Positions 26,278 through 35,056 of a stretch of 64,000 nt of DNA are shown here, in pieces. The DNA lies in assembly GCF_900142105.1 (NCBI RefSeq), contig NZ_FQZS01000003.1:359114-423113 (forward strand). Direction: 5' to 3'. Within the stretch, counting starts at the first letter, position 1. Every line of letters begins with the position of its first letter. Position numbers and translations under genes: made by a program. Under the pieces are notes generated by a model, which did not search any database, was not told the DNA's origin, and saw nothing but the letters and a program-made list of their open reading frames with translations. This DNA is from Lutispora thermophila DSM 19022. Lineage in GTDB: Bacteria; Bacillota; Clostridia; Lutisporales; Lutisporaceae.

Positions 26278-26430
26278 TATTAAAGACTAAGATATACAGT
26301 CTTCCAGGTAGCATATACGAACCTTTAACTTATTAGGCAAAATGCAATCTATTATCTATAGATTGATGTAGAGTCAGATAATTTGCATATAAACATTGAA
26401 CGAAGTTTATATTGAAATGGAGGATAAGAA

Positions 26431-26952
26431 ATGGAAGAACCTAAAATCATAGTAAATACCATTATGACCAAAGAAGATTACAGGAAATTTTTGTATACAG
26501 CTACCTTTAGGAGAAGCAAACTGATAATTCCTATGCTATGTTTAATCAGTCTGATAGGAAGCATTTTGATAAATTTTCGAAATAACGGTATTAATTTGAT
26601 ATATACTTTGTTATGTTGGGTTTTTTTGCTTGCTTTGTCGATTATAGTTGTTGCTTTTAGAGTTGAAAGAAAGAACGCCCAGCGGATTAAGACAGACAAA
26701 ACCGGTGCTTTTGACAGTGTTAATACATTAAAGTTCTATGATGATAAAATTGCTATGGAGAATGAGGCTCTTAAATCAACAGGTGAGCTAAAGTATGAGC
26801 AGTTCTATGCTGTAATGGAAAGCAAAGATTATTTTATTTTTTATTTAAATGTAAATCAAGCCTCATTAATAAGAAAAAAAGATATTGATAATCTAAAAGA
26901 ATTTAGGGAGTTTATCGTCTGTAAATTTAGAGGGAAGTATAAAGAGATTTAA
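26431..26952 (+). CDS. YcxB-like membrane protein
   Basis: 173 residues. Two hydrophobic segments (about 32-50 and 57-75) followed by a cytoplasmic YcxB-like domain (LKFYDDKIAMENEAL, KYEQFYAVMESKDYFIFYL). Function unknown. GGAGGATAAG precedes the ATG. Confidence 0.8.
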   Translation: MEEPKIIVNTIMTKEDYRKFLYTATFRRSKLIIPMLCLISLIGSILINFRNNGINLIYTLLCWVFLLALSIIVVAFRVERKNAQRIKTDKTGAFDSVNTLKFYDDKIAMENEALKSTGELKYEQFYAVMESKDYFIFYLNVNQASLIRKKDIDNLKEFREFIVCKFRGKYKEI

Positions 26953-26996
26953 ATAAATAGTTGTTAATTAAAAAATCAATGGCTGAAGGTGATTTT

Positions 26997-27701
26997 ATGT
27001 TGAGAAGAATAACCCGTTTTCTATTTTTTTCAGGTATATTAATATTTCTATTTACGTCATGTTCGCCTAAAAAAGAAAGCGATATGACTTGGTCCAATGA
27101 TTCTACTGAAAGTAACGAGGGGTATCCTGATATTGTTGTAAATTCACCAATCACATTATCCAATAATGATTTATTCAATATAAATGGGAAGCATCAATAT
27201 TTAAGATTGAAAATGGTTAAGGGGAAATATTATGAGAACTGGAATCCGGGTGCATATATGGGCACATTGTGGGAGGGTTATTTCATTATTGAACTGGCGG
27301 ATGATCATGGTAACACCATTGCCGTTACCGATTTAAGCAAATCCTTCGAAGAGCCGCTGATTTTTAATTCTCCATTTGAGATTCAATTTGATGATTATAA
27401 TAACGATGGGGATATAGATTTTACAATAGGACAGTATGCAACAAGCAATGGTACAGATTACAAGCTGTTTACATTGAGAAAGGAAGGAAATGTAGAAGAA
27501 TTAGTTATAAGAGATTATCCGACATTATTCATCAGTGATGAATCAGGACATTATTCGACTAAGCTAAAAAAAGCGGATGATATATCATTTAAGAGACAGT
27601 ATTATGATAATTCAACAGGTAAACATATTGAGGATATTTTTAGATGGGATGGGGAAGAGTTTGTTAAAGTTGAAAGCTATGAGGTAAAAGATAGAATGTA
27701 A
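26997..27701 (+). CDS. Putative lipoprotein with a calcium-loop-like motif
   Basis: 234 residues; start ATG 26997 behind GAAGGTGA. Signal peptide with lipobox LFTSC (Cys22). The segment DDYNNDGDIDF resembles the DxDxDG loops of FG-GAP/VCBS or EF-hand-like surface proteins. Probably a surface lipoprotein; function unknown. Confidence 0.72.
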   Translation: MLRRITRFLFFSGILIFLFTSCSPKKESDMTWSNDSTESNEGYPDIVVNSPITLSNNDLFNINGKHQYLRLKMVKGKYYENWNPGAYMGTLWEGYFIIELADDHGNTIAVTDLSKSFEEPLIFNSPFEIQFDDYNNDGDIDFTIGQYATSNGTDYKLFTLRKEGNVEELVIRDYPTLFISDESGHYSTKLKKADDISFKRQYYDNSTGKHIEDIFRWDGEEFVKVESYEVKDRM

Positions 27702-27739
27702 CATGAAAAAATATATATGTACTTTGGGGGGACGATTAT

Positions 27740-28399
27740 TTGGGTTCAGCTGCAATTGGCGTGAGGCATGTAATTGCTTGGATAGCTGTATACATTATTG
27801 TATGTGGAATAATTCCTGTTGCATTAGATGTGATAATCTTGAGAGCGTTAGATAAAGGGGTTTCAGCTTGGATTAATCTTCTAACGATTATTGTTTTGAA
27901 TACCATATTTTTGCGTACTTTAATAATGAGATATAAGTTAGAAGTGAAGATTTTCAGCAATATATCATTTAGAGGAGTATTATTGGCTTGCGTCTGTTCG
28001 GTTTCATTTTTTATTTTGCTTGATAAGATTATAGATCCTTTTATTGATGGCATTTTTGTTACTAGCGCAGAAGAATACAGAAGAACGATAGAGCTGATGA
28101 GACAATTTCCCGTTGTAAGCTTCATACGCGTATGTTTGCTTGCTCCGGTAGCGGAAGAGGTATTAATAAGAGGTTGTATATTAAATTCCTTACAGAATAA
28201 ATATGGTTTAATTCTTTCGCTCGTCATATCATCACTTTTATTTGCCATACTTCATTTCAATTTTGTTCAAATCATATCAGCGGTAATATGTGGCCTCATA
28301 TTGGGATTGCTTTATATAAACACAGGGTCATTGCTTGTTTGCATTTTGGCTCATTCCTTGTATAACGCCATTTCATATTTTACAAGTGTTCTATTGTAG
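27740..28399 (+). CDS. CPBP-family intramembrane protease
   Basis: 219 residues, TTG start with GGGGGG upstream. Multiple membrane helices and the three CPBP/Abi motifs: APVAEEVLIRG (about 135-145), LLFAILHFNF (about 168-177) and AHSLYNAISY (about 206-215). Family members include CAAX proteases and bacteriocin-immunity-type proteins. Substrate unknown. Confidence 0.88.
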   Translation: MGSAAIGVRHVIAWIAVYIIVCGIIPVALDVIILRALDKGVSAWINLLTIIVLNTIFLRTLIMRYKLEVKIFSNISFRGVLLACVCSVSFFILLDKIIDPFIDGIFVTSAEEYRRTIELMRQFPVVSFIRVCLLAPVAEEVLIRGCILNSLQNKYGLILSLVISSLLFAILHFNFVQIISAVICGLILGLLYINTGSLLVCILAHSLYNAISYFTSVLL

Positions 28400-28574
28400 A
28401 TCTGTTCTATTACAAGCATTGACTTATAAGGTATAAAGGTAATGATGATTATGATAAAGAAACATGATGGCATAAGTATATAAAATTCTTGATATGGATT
28501 GTTGCAATGGAGAGATTTTCGGTCAATTAAAATAGAAGATTAAAAGATGCTTGTAATGCGTGGGGGGGTATGTT

Positions 28575-29186
28575 ATGAAAAAGGTTTTGAGAGGTATGTG
28601 TTTTATATTGACTATGTTATGTTTTGTAGCTTGCAGTCCCTTGGAAGCCCCTGCAAATAAAGATGAGAAGGCTACATCCGATACTGAAGAGTTTGCATAC
28701 ATGTCTGATGGAGTTTCAAAAATTCCTACAGATGAAGAGGTGAAGCTTGCATATCTTAAGGCACGGGAAGCATACTTCTGATTTGATTTATATACAATGC
28801 CATATTATGAAAATACCGAAATGGAATACAACGGAAATATCTATTGGAAAGTTGCTCAAGATGGTTTTGAATCCTTATTTGATTTGAAAGCATATTTGAA
28901 AGATTTCTTTTCTGATGAAATAATAGATTCTTTACTAGAAACTGATCGTTATATAGATATCGATGGAGTTTTATATACTATTGATGCTGCTAGAGGAACA
29001 GACATTTTTGCTGGAGAAGAATATCACAGAATTATCCGTGAGAGTGATAAGAAAATAATTTATGAAGTAACTGTTGATATATTAGATGAAAATTTTGAAA
29101 AAGTTGTGGATAAAAAGATATATTCTTTTCCATATGAACTTATAGAAGGCAGATGGGTGTTTACTGATTTTTGCCTTGTCAGATAA
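28575..29186 (+). pseudogene. IseA-like lipoprotein, interrupted by an in-frame TGA
   Basis: The ATG at 28575 follows GGGGGGG. Signal peptide with lipobox FVACS. The frame is open to 29186 apart from TGA at 28779-28781 (codon 69), where REAYF-stop-FDLYTMP is expected to have tryptophan (TGG to TGA). The rest (FADL-like DLKAYLKDFFSDEI, YIDIDGVLYTIDAARGTD) resembles IseA-type DL-endopeptidase inhibitors, which bind cell-wall hydrolases. Family call is by pattern. Just upstream, 28430-28535 contains coding-like fragments with stops. Confidence 0.7.
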
Positions 29187-29348
29187 TTGCAAAAAGCATA
29201 AAAATATTAAAGCTATGGCATAGAGGCAAGCAATTTAACAGAAGTTTGCAGTTATGGTATGTTACTATTGGGTGTTGCTTTTAAGGGGGAGTAGGATGAA
29301 AGAGTAATCTATGAGAATTACAGGGAGATTAGTGTAAATCCATAATTA

Positions 29349-29453
29349 AAATGGAGCTTTGATGAGTATAAAACTCAGTGGAGCAAAGATGACAAGTATG
29401 TATATATCATAGATAGTATTTATGATTCAAAAACGATAAAACGATACCTCTAG
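29349..29453 (+). pseudogene. Short gene remnant
   Basis: A 34-codon open stretch (WSFDEYKTQWSKDDKYVYI, ending KRYL) without start, surrounded by stops; looks like the tail of a lost gene. Not identified. Confidence 0.35.
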
Positions 29454-29493
29454 AAGGCTGTGTTGTTTTTCATGGGTTGATAATACCGCATCA

Positions 29494-29814
29494 TTGAAGT
29501 TCAATGAATATGAGTTGCAAGAGAAAATTAGAGAAGATTTTGAATCAAAAAGGTTTAAAGAGTTTTTAGAGGAAATTCATAAGGAATCATTGGAAGAGAA
29601 ATTCATGCAACTTATTGAATCAATAAAAGAATCTGAAGAATATAAGGAGCTACATCATCAAATCATTGAGATTCAAAATAGTTATCTTATTGAGCTTGAA
29701 GGAAGAATAAAAGAACTGTTAAAGGTTGTAAATGATACTACATATGTTCATTACAATGTGAGCGGTAGATATTATTTGAAAGATATACAGGCAGAAGAAA
29801 TTGAATTTAGATGA
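29494..29814 (+). CDS. Hypothetical coiled-coil protein
   Basis: 106 residues from a TTG (29494); mostly helical and rich in Glu/Lys (EFLEEIHKESLEEKFMQLIE), with a C-terminal YVHYNVSGRYYLKDIQ. No family recognised. No clear ribosome site; the frame is open upstream (SWVDNTAS), so this may be the end of a longer, damaged gene. Confidence 0.45.
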   Translation: MKFNEYELQEKIREDFESKRFKEFLEEIHKESLEEKFMQLIESIKESEEYKELHHQIIEIQNSYLIELEGRIKELLKVVNDTTYVHYNVSGRYYLKDIQAEEIEFR

Positions 29815-29829
29815 GGAGGATAATAGGAA

Positions 29830-30063
29830 TTGAGTAATATTGATAAACGAGATAAACTTAAAGAAGAACCTTTTTCATATAAAATATCTAAAGACAATAA
29901 GGTATTTATATTTTGGCATGGAAAGCAAGTGATGATATTAAAAGGAAAAGAAAGCGAGAAATTTATATCAAAAGTGCAAAAAGCAGATTCAATGGAAGCG
30001 CAACTTATAATGGCTAAAGTAACCGGTAACTTTAAACATGGAAATGAGAGAATGAATAAATAG
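29830..30063 (+). CDS. Conserved hypothetical protein (77 aa)
   Basis: 77 residues, TTG start with GAGGAGGA upstream. PFSYKISKDNKVFIFWHGKQ and IMAKVTGNFKHGNE are typical of a small conserved Firmicutes protein of unknown function. It starts 16 bp after the previous gene. Confidence 0.7.
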   Translation: MSNIDKRDKLKEEPFSYKISKDNKVFIFWHGKQVMILKGKESEKFISKVQKADSMEAQLIMAKVTGNFKHGNERMNK

Positions 30064-30102
30064 GATTATGAACTAATCTATTATAAAAACTTCGATAAAT
30101 TT

Positions 30103-30131
30103 TTGACAAACTTTTAATATTGTATTATAAT
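30103..30131 (+). promoter_or_regulatory. Consensus promoter of the hydrogenase maturation operon
   Basis: TTGACA (30103-30108), 17-bp spacer, TATAAT (30126-30131): a perfect vegetative sigma-A promoter. Transcription should start near 30138, giving a leader of about 220 nt before the first gene. Confidence 0.9.
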
Positions 30132-30137
30132 CAATTA

Positions 30138-30340
30138 TGTAAAGGTAAATATTAGAATTGAATAAATGATAATTTGCAATGTATCTGCTTCAGTTTATCT
30201 GTCGGGGATACAGGGCTTGTTTATCTACCTAACCGTTAAGTGTTTCTGAGCGGAAAGGCGCGCATATGATATGTGTGTTTAGTTTTTTTGTGCCGTTTTA
30301 CTCCCTTTCCGCTGTATGAGCGGAAAGGGAGTTTTTGATA
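30138..30340 (+). promoter_or_regulatory. Structured leader with mutually exclusive hairpins (candidate riboswitch/attenuator)
   Basis: A 5' stem (TGTATC 30180-30185 with GATACA 30207-30212) encloses CAG-TTTAT-CTG. Further on, AGCGGAAAGG occurs twice (30249-30258 and inside 30319-30332). The segment CCTTTCCGCT (30304-30313) can pair with either copy: with the upstream one it forms an antiterminator, with the downstream one the terminator. I cannot match the aptamer part to a known class. Confidence 0.7.
30300..30336 (+). terminator. Intrinsic terminator in the hyd leader
   Basis: ACTCCCTTTCCGCT (30300-30313) pairs perfectly over 14 bp with AGCGGAAAGGGAGT (30319-30332), loop GTATG, T5 run ending at 30336. 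It stands 20 bp before the first coding start, so it must be overcome for operon expression. Confidence 0.9.
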
Positions 30341-30355
30341 TAAGGAGGTTTTGTG

Positions 30356-30604
30356 ATGGATAAAAGAATCGGGATTGTCGGCATTGTGGTGGAAGATCTT
30401 TCAGCAGCCGAAAGAGTTAACATCATCCTTCATGAACATGCAGAGCTGATTGTGGGGCGAATGGGTATTCCCTATAGGGAAAGGGGAGTATCGGTAATAA
30501 CCCTGATTGTAGACGGAAGCAACGACGAGATAAGCGCGTTGACTGGCAAGCTTGGCAGAATCTCAGGAATAACCGTAAAATCCATGGTAACCAAAAATAA
30601 ATAA
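30356..30604 (+). CDS. TM1266-family iron-only hydrogenase system regulator
   Basis: 82 residues forming a small ACT-like domain: RIGIVGIVVEDLSAAERVN, IVGRMGIPYRERGVSVITLI and LTGKLGRISGITVKSM are the family pattern. These proteins are found with hydE/F/G and are thought to regulate [FeFe]-hydrogenase functions; mechanism unknown. The ATG at 30356 has AGGAGG 7 nt upstream. Confidence 0.9.
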   Translation: MDKRIGIVGIVVEDLSAAERVNIILHEHAELIVGRMGIPYRERGVSVITLIVDGSNDEISALTGKLGRISGITVKSMVTKNK

Positions 30605-30622
30605 ATGAAAGGAAGCATTGTT

Positions 30623-32074
30623 ATGAATTTTTTAGAAAAGTATAAGAAAGAATTTGAGGAGTATGATAAGCAGGACCATGATTTCATCGACGATGATATG
30701 ATTTGGGCACAATTAAACAAGTGGGAAAATCCATCAAGGGAAGATGTAAGGCGGGTACTGAAGAAAGCAGAGCAATGTGTAAGACTTGAGCCGGAGGAAA
30801 CTGCAATACTTATTCAGAACAAGGACAAGACCACAATACAAGAAATGTACGAACTTGCACACCAATTGAAAGAAGAAGTATATGGAGACCGTATAGTGTT
30901 TTTTGCACCTCTCTATATAAGCGATGAATGTGCTAATAACTGTCTATATTGCGGTTTCAGAGCCAGCAATAAAGAAATGCATCGCAAAACTCTTACAATG
31001 GATGAAATAGAGCAGGAAGTTCGAATAATGATAGAAGAAGGTCAGAAACGAACCATTCTGGTTTATGGAGAGTCACCTGCTACCAATATAGATTTTATAT
31101 GTGAGTCCATCAAGAAGGTTTACAGCGTAAAGACCGAACATGGAGAAATAAGAAGAGCAAATATAAACTGCGCTCCTCTTACTGTTGATGAATTGAAAAG
31201 GTTGAAGGAAGTTGGGATAGGCACATACCAGGTTTTCCAGGAAACCTATCATCATGACACATATCGCAAGCTGCATCCTCAGGGAACAATAAAAGGGCAT
31301 TATCGTTGGAGACTATACTCCATGGATAGAGCACAGCAAGCAGGTGTAGATGATAACGGCATAGGTGTTCTATTCGGGTTATATGATTGGCGTTTCGAGG
31401 TAATGGGGCTTCTTTACCACACCATTCATTTGGAGGAAACCTTCAATGGTGTAGGACCACATACCATTTCTTTCCCACGAATAACTCCTGCAACAGGTAC
31501 GCCATATTCAGAGCATCCGGAGTATGCCGTCAGTGATGAAGACTTTAAGAAGCTTGTGGCTATTTTGCGCCTTTCCGTTCCTTATACGGGATTGATATGT
31601 ACTGCTCGTGAATCGGAGCATGTGCGTCGGGAGGTTATACCCTTTGGAGTTTCACAAATTGATGCAGGAACTCGTATAGGTGTAGGTGCCTATGCAAGAT
31701 CAAAGAGAGCCAACCAGCTTCCCGATATGGAGCAATTTTCCATAGGGGATTCAAGGTCATTAGATAATGTGGTGAAAGAAATATGCGATATGAATTCTAT
31801 TCCATCCTTCTGTACTGCATGCTATCGTGCCGGTCGAACAGGAGAACATTTTATGAAAGTTGCAAAATCCAAATTTGTGTACAATTTCTGCATTCCTAAT
31901 GCCATATTTACTTTGAAGGAGTATTTGCTTGATTATGCTTCAGAGGAAACAAGGCAGAAAGGAGAAGAAGTACTGAAGAATCATGTGGAGAAGTTCCGTG
32001 GAGAACCGGTTTATGACATAATACTTGAAAAGCTATCAAGAATAGAGAAAGGTGAACGTGATTTACGTCTATAG
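30623..32074 (+). CDS. hydG: [FeFe] hydrogenase H-cluster maturase HydG (tyrosine lyase)
   Basis: Radical SAM enzyme, 483 residues, normal length. It cleaves tyrosine to p-cresol and dehydroglycine, which yields the CO and CN ligands of the H-cluster. The radical SAM motif is CANNCLYC (CX3CX2C). The C-terminal auxiliary cluster is formed by CTAC in SFCTACYRAGR and the cysteine of FCIPNAIF. Start chosen at ATG 30623, behind AAAGGAAG; an in-frame ATG at 30605 has no ribosome site. Second gene of the operon. Confidence 0.96.
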   Translation: MNFLEKYKKEFEEYDKQDHDFIDDDMIWAQLNKWENPSREDVRRVLKKAEQCVRLEPEETAILIQNKDKTTIQEMYELAHQLKEEVYGDRIVFFAPLYISDECANNCLYCGFRASNKEMHRKTLTMDEIEQEVRIMIEEGQKRTILVYGESPATNIDFICESIKKVYSVKTEHGEIRRANINCAPLTVDELKRLKEVGIGTYQVFQETYHHDTYRKLHPQGTIKGHYRWRLYSMDRAQQAGVDDNGIGVLFGLYDWRFEVMGLLYHTIHLEETFNGVGPHTISFPRITPATGTPYSEHPEYAVSDEDFKKLVAILRLSVPYTGLICTARESEHVRREVIPFGVSQIDAGTRIGVGAYARSKRANQLPDMEQFSIGDSRSLDNVVKEICDMNSIPSFCTACYRAGRTGEHFMKVAKSKFVYNFCIPNAIFTLKEYLLDYASEETRQKGEEVLKNHVEKFRGEPVYDIILEKLSRIEKGERDLRL

Positions 32075-32083
32075 GAGGTTTAT

Positions 32084-33178
32084 ATGAACATAGACTTAAC
32101 AGATGTAAAAAAAGTATCTCAATGGATGGAATCTGCCAACAAAAAAGATATTTCAAATATTATTAGTTTTTTTTATGAAGATGCCACTGAAAATGAATGC
32201 TCAGCATTGCATAGACTGGCCTGTGAGGCACGGGATATGCATTATAATGGCAGAGTATATTTTCGAGGATTAATTGAGTTCACCAATTATTGCAAAAACG
32301 ATTGTTATTATTGTGGAATCCAAAGAAGCAATCAAAATATAACTCGCTATCGCCTTTCAGAAGAAGAAATTCTCAAATCTTGCGAGAGAGGTTATAGATT
32401 AGGTTTTCGCACCTTTGTATTGCAGGGCGGAGAGGATATGTATTTTACGGATTCTAGATTATGCAGTATTATCTCAAAAATCAAAGAAAAATATCCTGAT
32501 TGTGCGGTAACACTTTCTGCAGGAGAGAGAAGCAGAGAGTCCTATAAGAATTTGTATGATGCAGGTGCGGACCGTTACCTGCTCCGCCATGAAACAGCCA
32601 ATGAAGAACATTATAGAAAGCTGCATCCAGCAGAATTGAGTTTGGAAAATCGGAAAAGATGCTTATATGATCTTAAGGAAATAGGATTTCAGGTAGGAGC
32701 CGGTTTCATGGTGGATTCTCCTTTTCAAACCTATGAGACATTGGCGGAAGATTTCATTTTTTTACGAGAACTGAAACCTCACATGATTGGCATCGGTCCT
32801 TTTATACCACATAAAGATACAAGGTTTGCCGGATATTATAATCCGTCTTCACAGCATACTCTGATTTTGCTCTCTTTAATCAGAATTATGCTTCCAAAAA
32901 CTTTGCTTCCTTCTACAACTGCTTTAGGAACAGTGGACAAAAATGGACAGAGGAAAGGGTTTGCTGCCGGCGCAAATGTTATAATGCCAAATTTGTCACC
33001 AATGGAGCATAGAGGCGATTATACATTGTATGATAACAAGCTTTATACTGGATTGGAGTCTTCCGAGCAACTGGCTGCACTTGTCCGCAATATTGAATCC
33101 ATGGGGCTTACACCGGATTTTTCAAGGGGAGATTACGTGGACATGCAAAATGCAGCACGGCGCTTAAATCAGCAGTAG
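32084..33178 (+). CDS. hydE: [FeFe] hydrogenase H-cluster maturase HydE
   Basis: Radical SAM enzyme, 364 residues, with CKNDCYYC (CX3CX2C) after VYFRGLIEFTNY, RHETANEEHYRKLHP and PFIPHKDTRF typical of HydE, which works with HydG products to build the diiron subcluster. AGGAGG precedes the ATG, 9 bp after hydG. Confidence 0.95.
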   Translation: MNIDLTDVKKVSQWMESANKKDISNIISFFYEDATENECSALHRLACEARDMHYNGRVYFRGLIEFTNYCKNDCYYCGIQRSNQNITRYRLSEEEILKSCERGYRLGFRTFVLQGGEDMYFTDSRLCSIISKIKEKYPDCAVTLSAGERSRESYKNLYDAGADRYLLRHETANEEHYRKLHPAELSLENRKRCLYDLKEIGFQVGAGFMVDSPFQTYETLAEDFIFLRELKPHMIGIGPFIPHKDTRFAGYYNPSSQHTLILLSLIRIMLPKTLLPSTTALGTVDKNGQRKGFAAGANVIMPNLSPMEHRGDYTLYDNKLYTGLESSEQLAALVRNIESMGLTPDFSRGDYVDMQNAARRLNQQ

Positions 33179-33200
33179 CATGGGAAAGGAGAAAAAAACA

Positions 33201-34445
33201 ATGGAAAATATGAATTCAACACCAATGGCAAATCGATTTACCATTGGAATATTCGGTAGAAGAAATGCAGGAAAGTCTTCTTTGATAAATGCTTTGACAG
33301 AGCAGAATATCGCCGTTACTTCAGAAGTTGCAGGAACTACAACAGATCCAGTTTATAAAGCTATGGAGCTTCTACCTATCGGACCAGTTGTATTTATTGA
33401 TACAGCAGGTATTGATGATATTGGGGAGTTAGGAAAGCTAAGGATTGAAAAAACCTATGAGGTATTGCGAAAATGTGACCTTGCCTTGGTTGTTATAGAT
33501 GTTGGAACTGGAGTAACCCAATGGGAAAAAGAGTTTGCTGAACAGCTTATAAAACGAAAAATTCCTTGCATAAGCGTGCTGAACCAATGTGATAAACACA
33601 TGCCTGATGCTGATGAACTTGAAAAGTTGAAGCAGGAACTCAAAACTCCCCTTGTTTGCATTAGTTGCAGAAGTGGCATGGGAGTTGATGAACTTAAGAA
33701 GCAAATAATTGCTTGTTCAAACTATGAAGATAAAGAGCCTTCCTTGATAGAAGGTCTTATCAGACCGGGAGATCTTGCTGTTTTAGTTACTCCTATTGAC
33801 AAATCGGCTCCGAAAGGCCGATTGATTTTGCCACAGCAGCAGACAATTCGTGATATTATCGACAATGATGCCATGGCCGTAATTACAAAGGAAAATCAAC
33901 TGAAAGACACCCTTAAATATCTTAGCCAACCTCCTGCTATTGTGATAACAGATTCTCAGGCTTTTTCCAAGGTATCTGAGGATACCCCTCCTGAGATACC
34001 CTTGACATCCTTTTCAATATTGTTTGCTCGAAAGAAGGCGGACTTAGCGGAAATGGTCCGTGGCGTTAAGCGTATTGAACGCTTGTCGCCGGGAGATAAG
34101 GTACTTATTGTGGAAGGATGTACACACCATCGACAGGAAGATGATATCGGGAGAGTAAAAATTCCTCGTTGGATACGCCAGATAGCAGGTGATGATATAA
34201 TCTTTCAATGGGCAAGCGGTGCATATTATCCTAAGGATATTTCAGAGTATGTGGTTATCGTTCATTGTGGCGGCTGCATGTTAAACAGAAGGGAAATGCA
34301 ATATCGCGTAGAAACAGCTCGCCAACAGGGAGTATATATTACTAATTACGGTGTGCTCATTGCATATGTCACAGGTATTCTCCCAAGAGCTCTTAAGCCT
34401 TTTCTGGATGCAAGCATTGCCTTGGAACAAAACGGTTTAATGTAG
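33201..34445 (+). CDS. hydF: [FeFe] hydrogenase maturation GTPase HydF
   Basis: GTPase and scaffold for the diiron subcluster, 414 residues. P-loop GRRNAGKS (about 18-25), switch TTTD, DTAGIDD and NQCD are present; the C-terminal cluster-binding motif is IVHCGGCMLNRREM plus an upstream His (CTHHR). The ATG at 33201 lies behind AAAGGAG; an in-frame ATG at 33180 is a poorer start. No hydrogenase structural gene lies in this window. Confidence 0.95.
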   Translation: MENMNSTPMANRFTIGIFGRRNAGKSSLINALTEQNIAVTSEVAGTTTDPVYKAMELLPIGPVVFIDTAGIDDIGELGKLRIEKTYEVLRKCDLALVVIDVGTGVTQWEKEFAEQLIKRKIPCISVLNQCDKHMPDADELEKLKQELKTPLVCISCRSGMGVDELKKQIIACSNYEDKEPSLIEGLIRPGDLAVLVTPIDKSAPKGRLILPQQQTIRDIIDNDAMAVITKENQLKDTLKYLSQPPAIVITDSQAFSKVSEDTPPEIPLTSFSILFARKKADLAEMVRGVKRIERLSPGDKVLIVEGCTHHRQEDDIGRVKIPRWIRQIAGDDIIFQWASGAYYPKDISEYVVIVHCGGCMLNRREMQYRVETARQQGVYITNYGVLIAYVTGILPRALKPFLDASIALEQNGLM

Positions 34446-34481
34446 AGTAGAGCGATGTTCAAGAATTATATTTGCAACTGT

Positions 34482-34526
34482 AAAGAGAAGCAAAATCATG
34501 TCATGTATTTTGCTTCTCTTTTTCAA
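34482..34526 (+). terminator. Terminator after hydF
   Basis: AAAGAGAAGCAAAAT (34482-34496) pairs perfectly with ATTTTGCTTCTCTTT (34507-34521), 15 bp, followed by further T residues. Confidence 0.93.
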
Positions 34527-35056
34527 TTTTATGGATTAGAATAAAAATTAAGTAAAGAGAATCTAGGCTAATGTTTCAGGTAGAAAGCTAGCTTAGATTT
34601 GATTCAGTTTATATCATCTACAGATTTGTGCAGAGACGAAAATTATCTGGGGAAGGATTTGAGTAATGAATTGCCCAGTCTTTTAGATATTCATATTGTG
34701 GACAGAAAAAACACATATCCCAGTTTAGAGAGGATACTGGAACATTGATTTATTACGAATTCATGAAAGGAAAACAGATGTTAACGTGATCTGAAACGGT
34801 AAGATATTTGTTGTAAATGTTAAGGGTACTGATAAGTTTTTCGATAACAATGTAGAAACTAAATCACAGTAAATGGAAAATTGAGAAATTTACTATTTAA
34901 TACTGGGCTATTTAAAAAGATGAGATAGATGAAATTCAGATAAACCGAAAGAAGCAGAAAATGAAACTTCTAAGAAGATATATACAAGGGCAGATTAGTG
35001 ATTATAAAGAAGGCATAGCAATGTAATTATACTCTGCATATAAGGAGGGTTTGAGT
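34527..35056. other. Degraded intergenic stretch
   Basis: About 530 bp with many stops. One 40-codon open piece without a start (34615-34748; GKDLSNELPSLLDIHIVDRK) suggests remains of a lost gene, not identified. The rest shows nothing I can support. Confidence 0.4.

Noticed and set aside
11001..28781. Recoding of TGA or TAG as tryptophan (alternative code or readthrough)
   Set aside because: Normal genes in the window end at TGA (for example at 562-564 and the ATPase at 56531) and at TAG, and the broken genes sit among others with frameshifts, so simple decay is the better reading.
30138..30300. Purine-type riboswitch aptamer
   Set aside because: A CTACC...CCGTTAA stretch resembles part of the purine core, but the paired arms and the remaining conserved positions do not fit.
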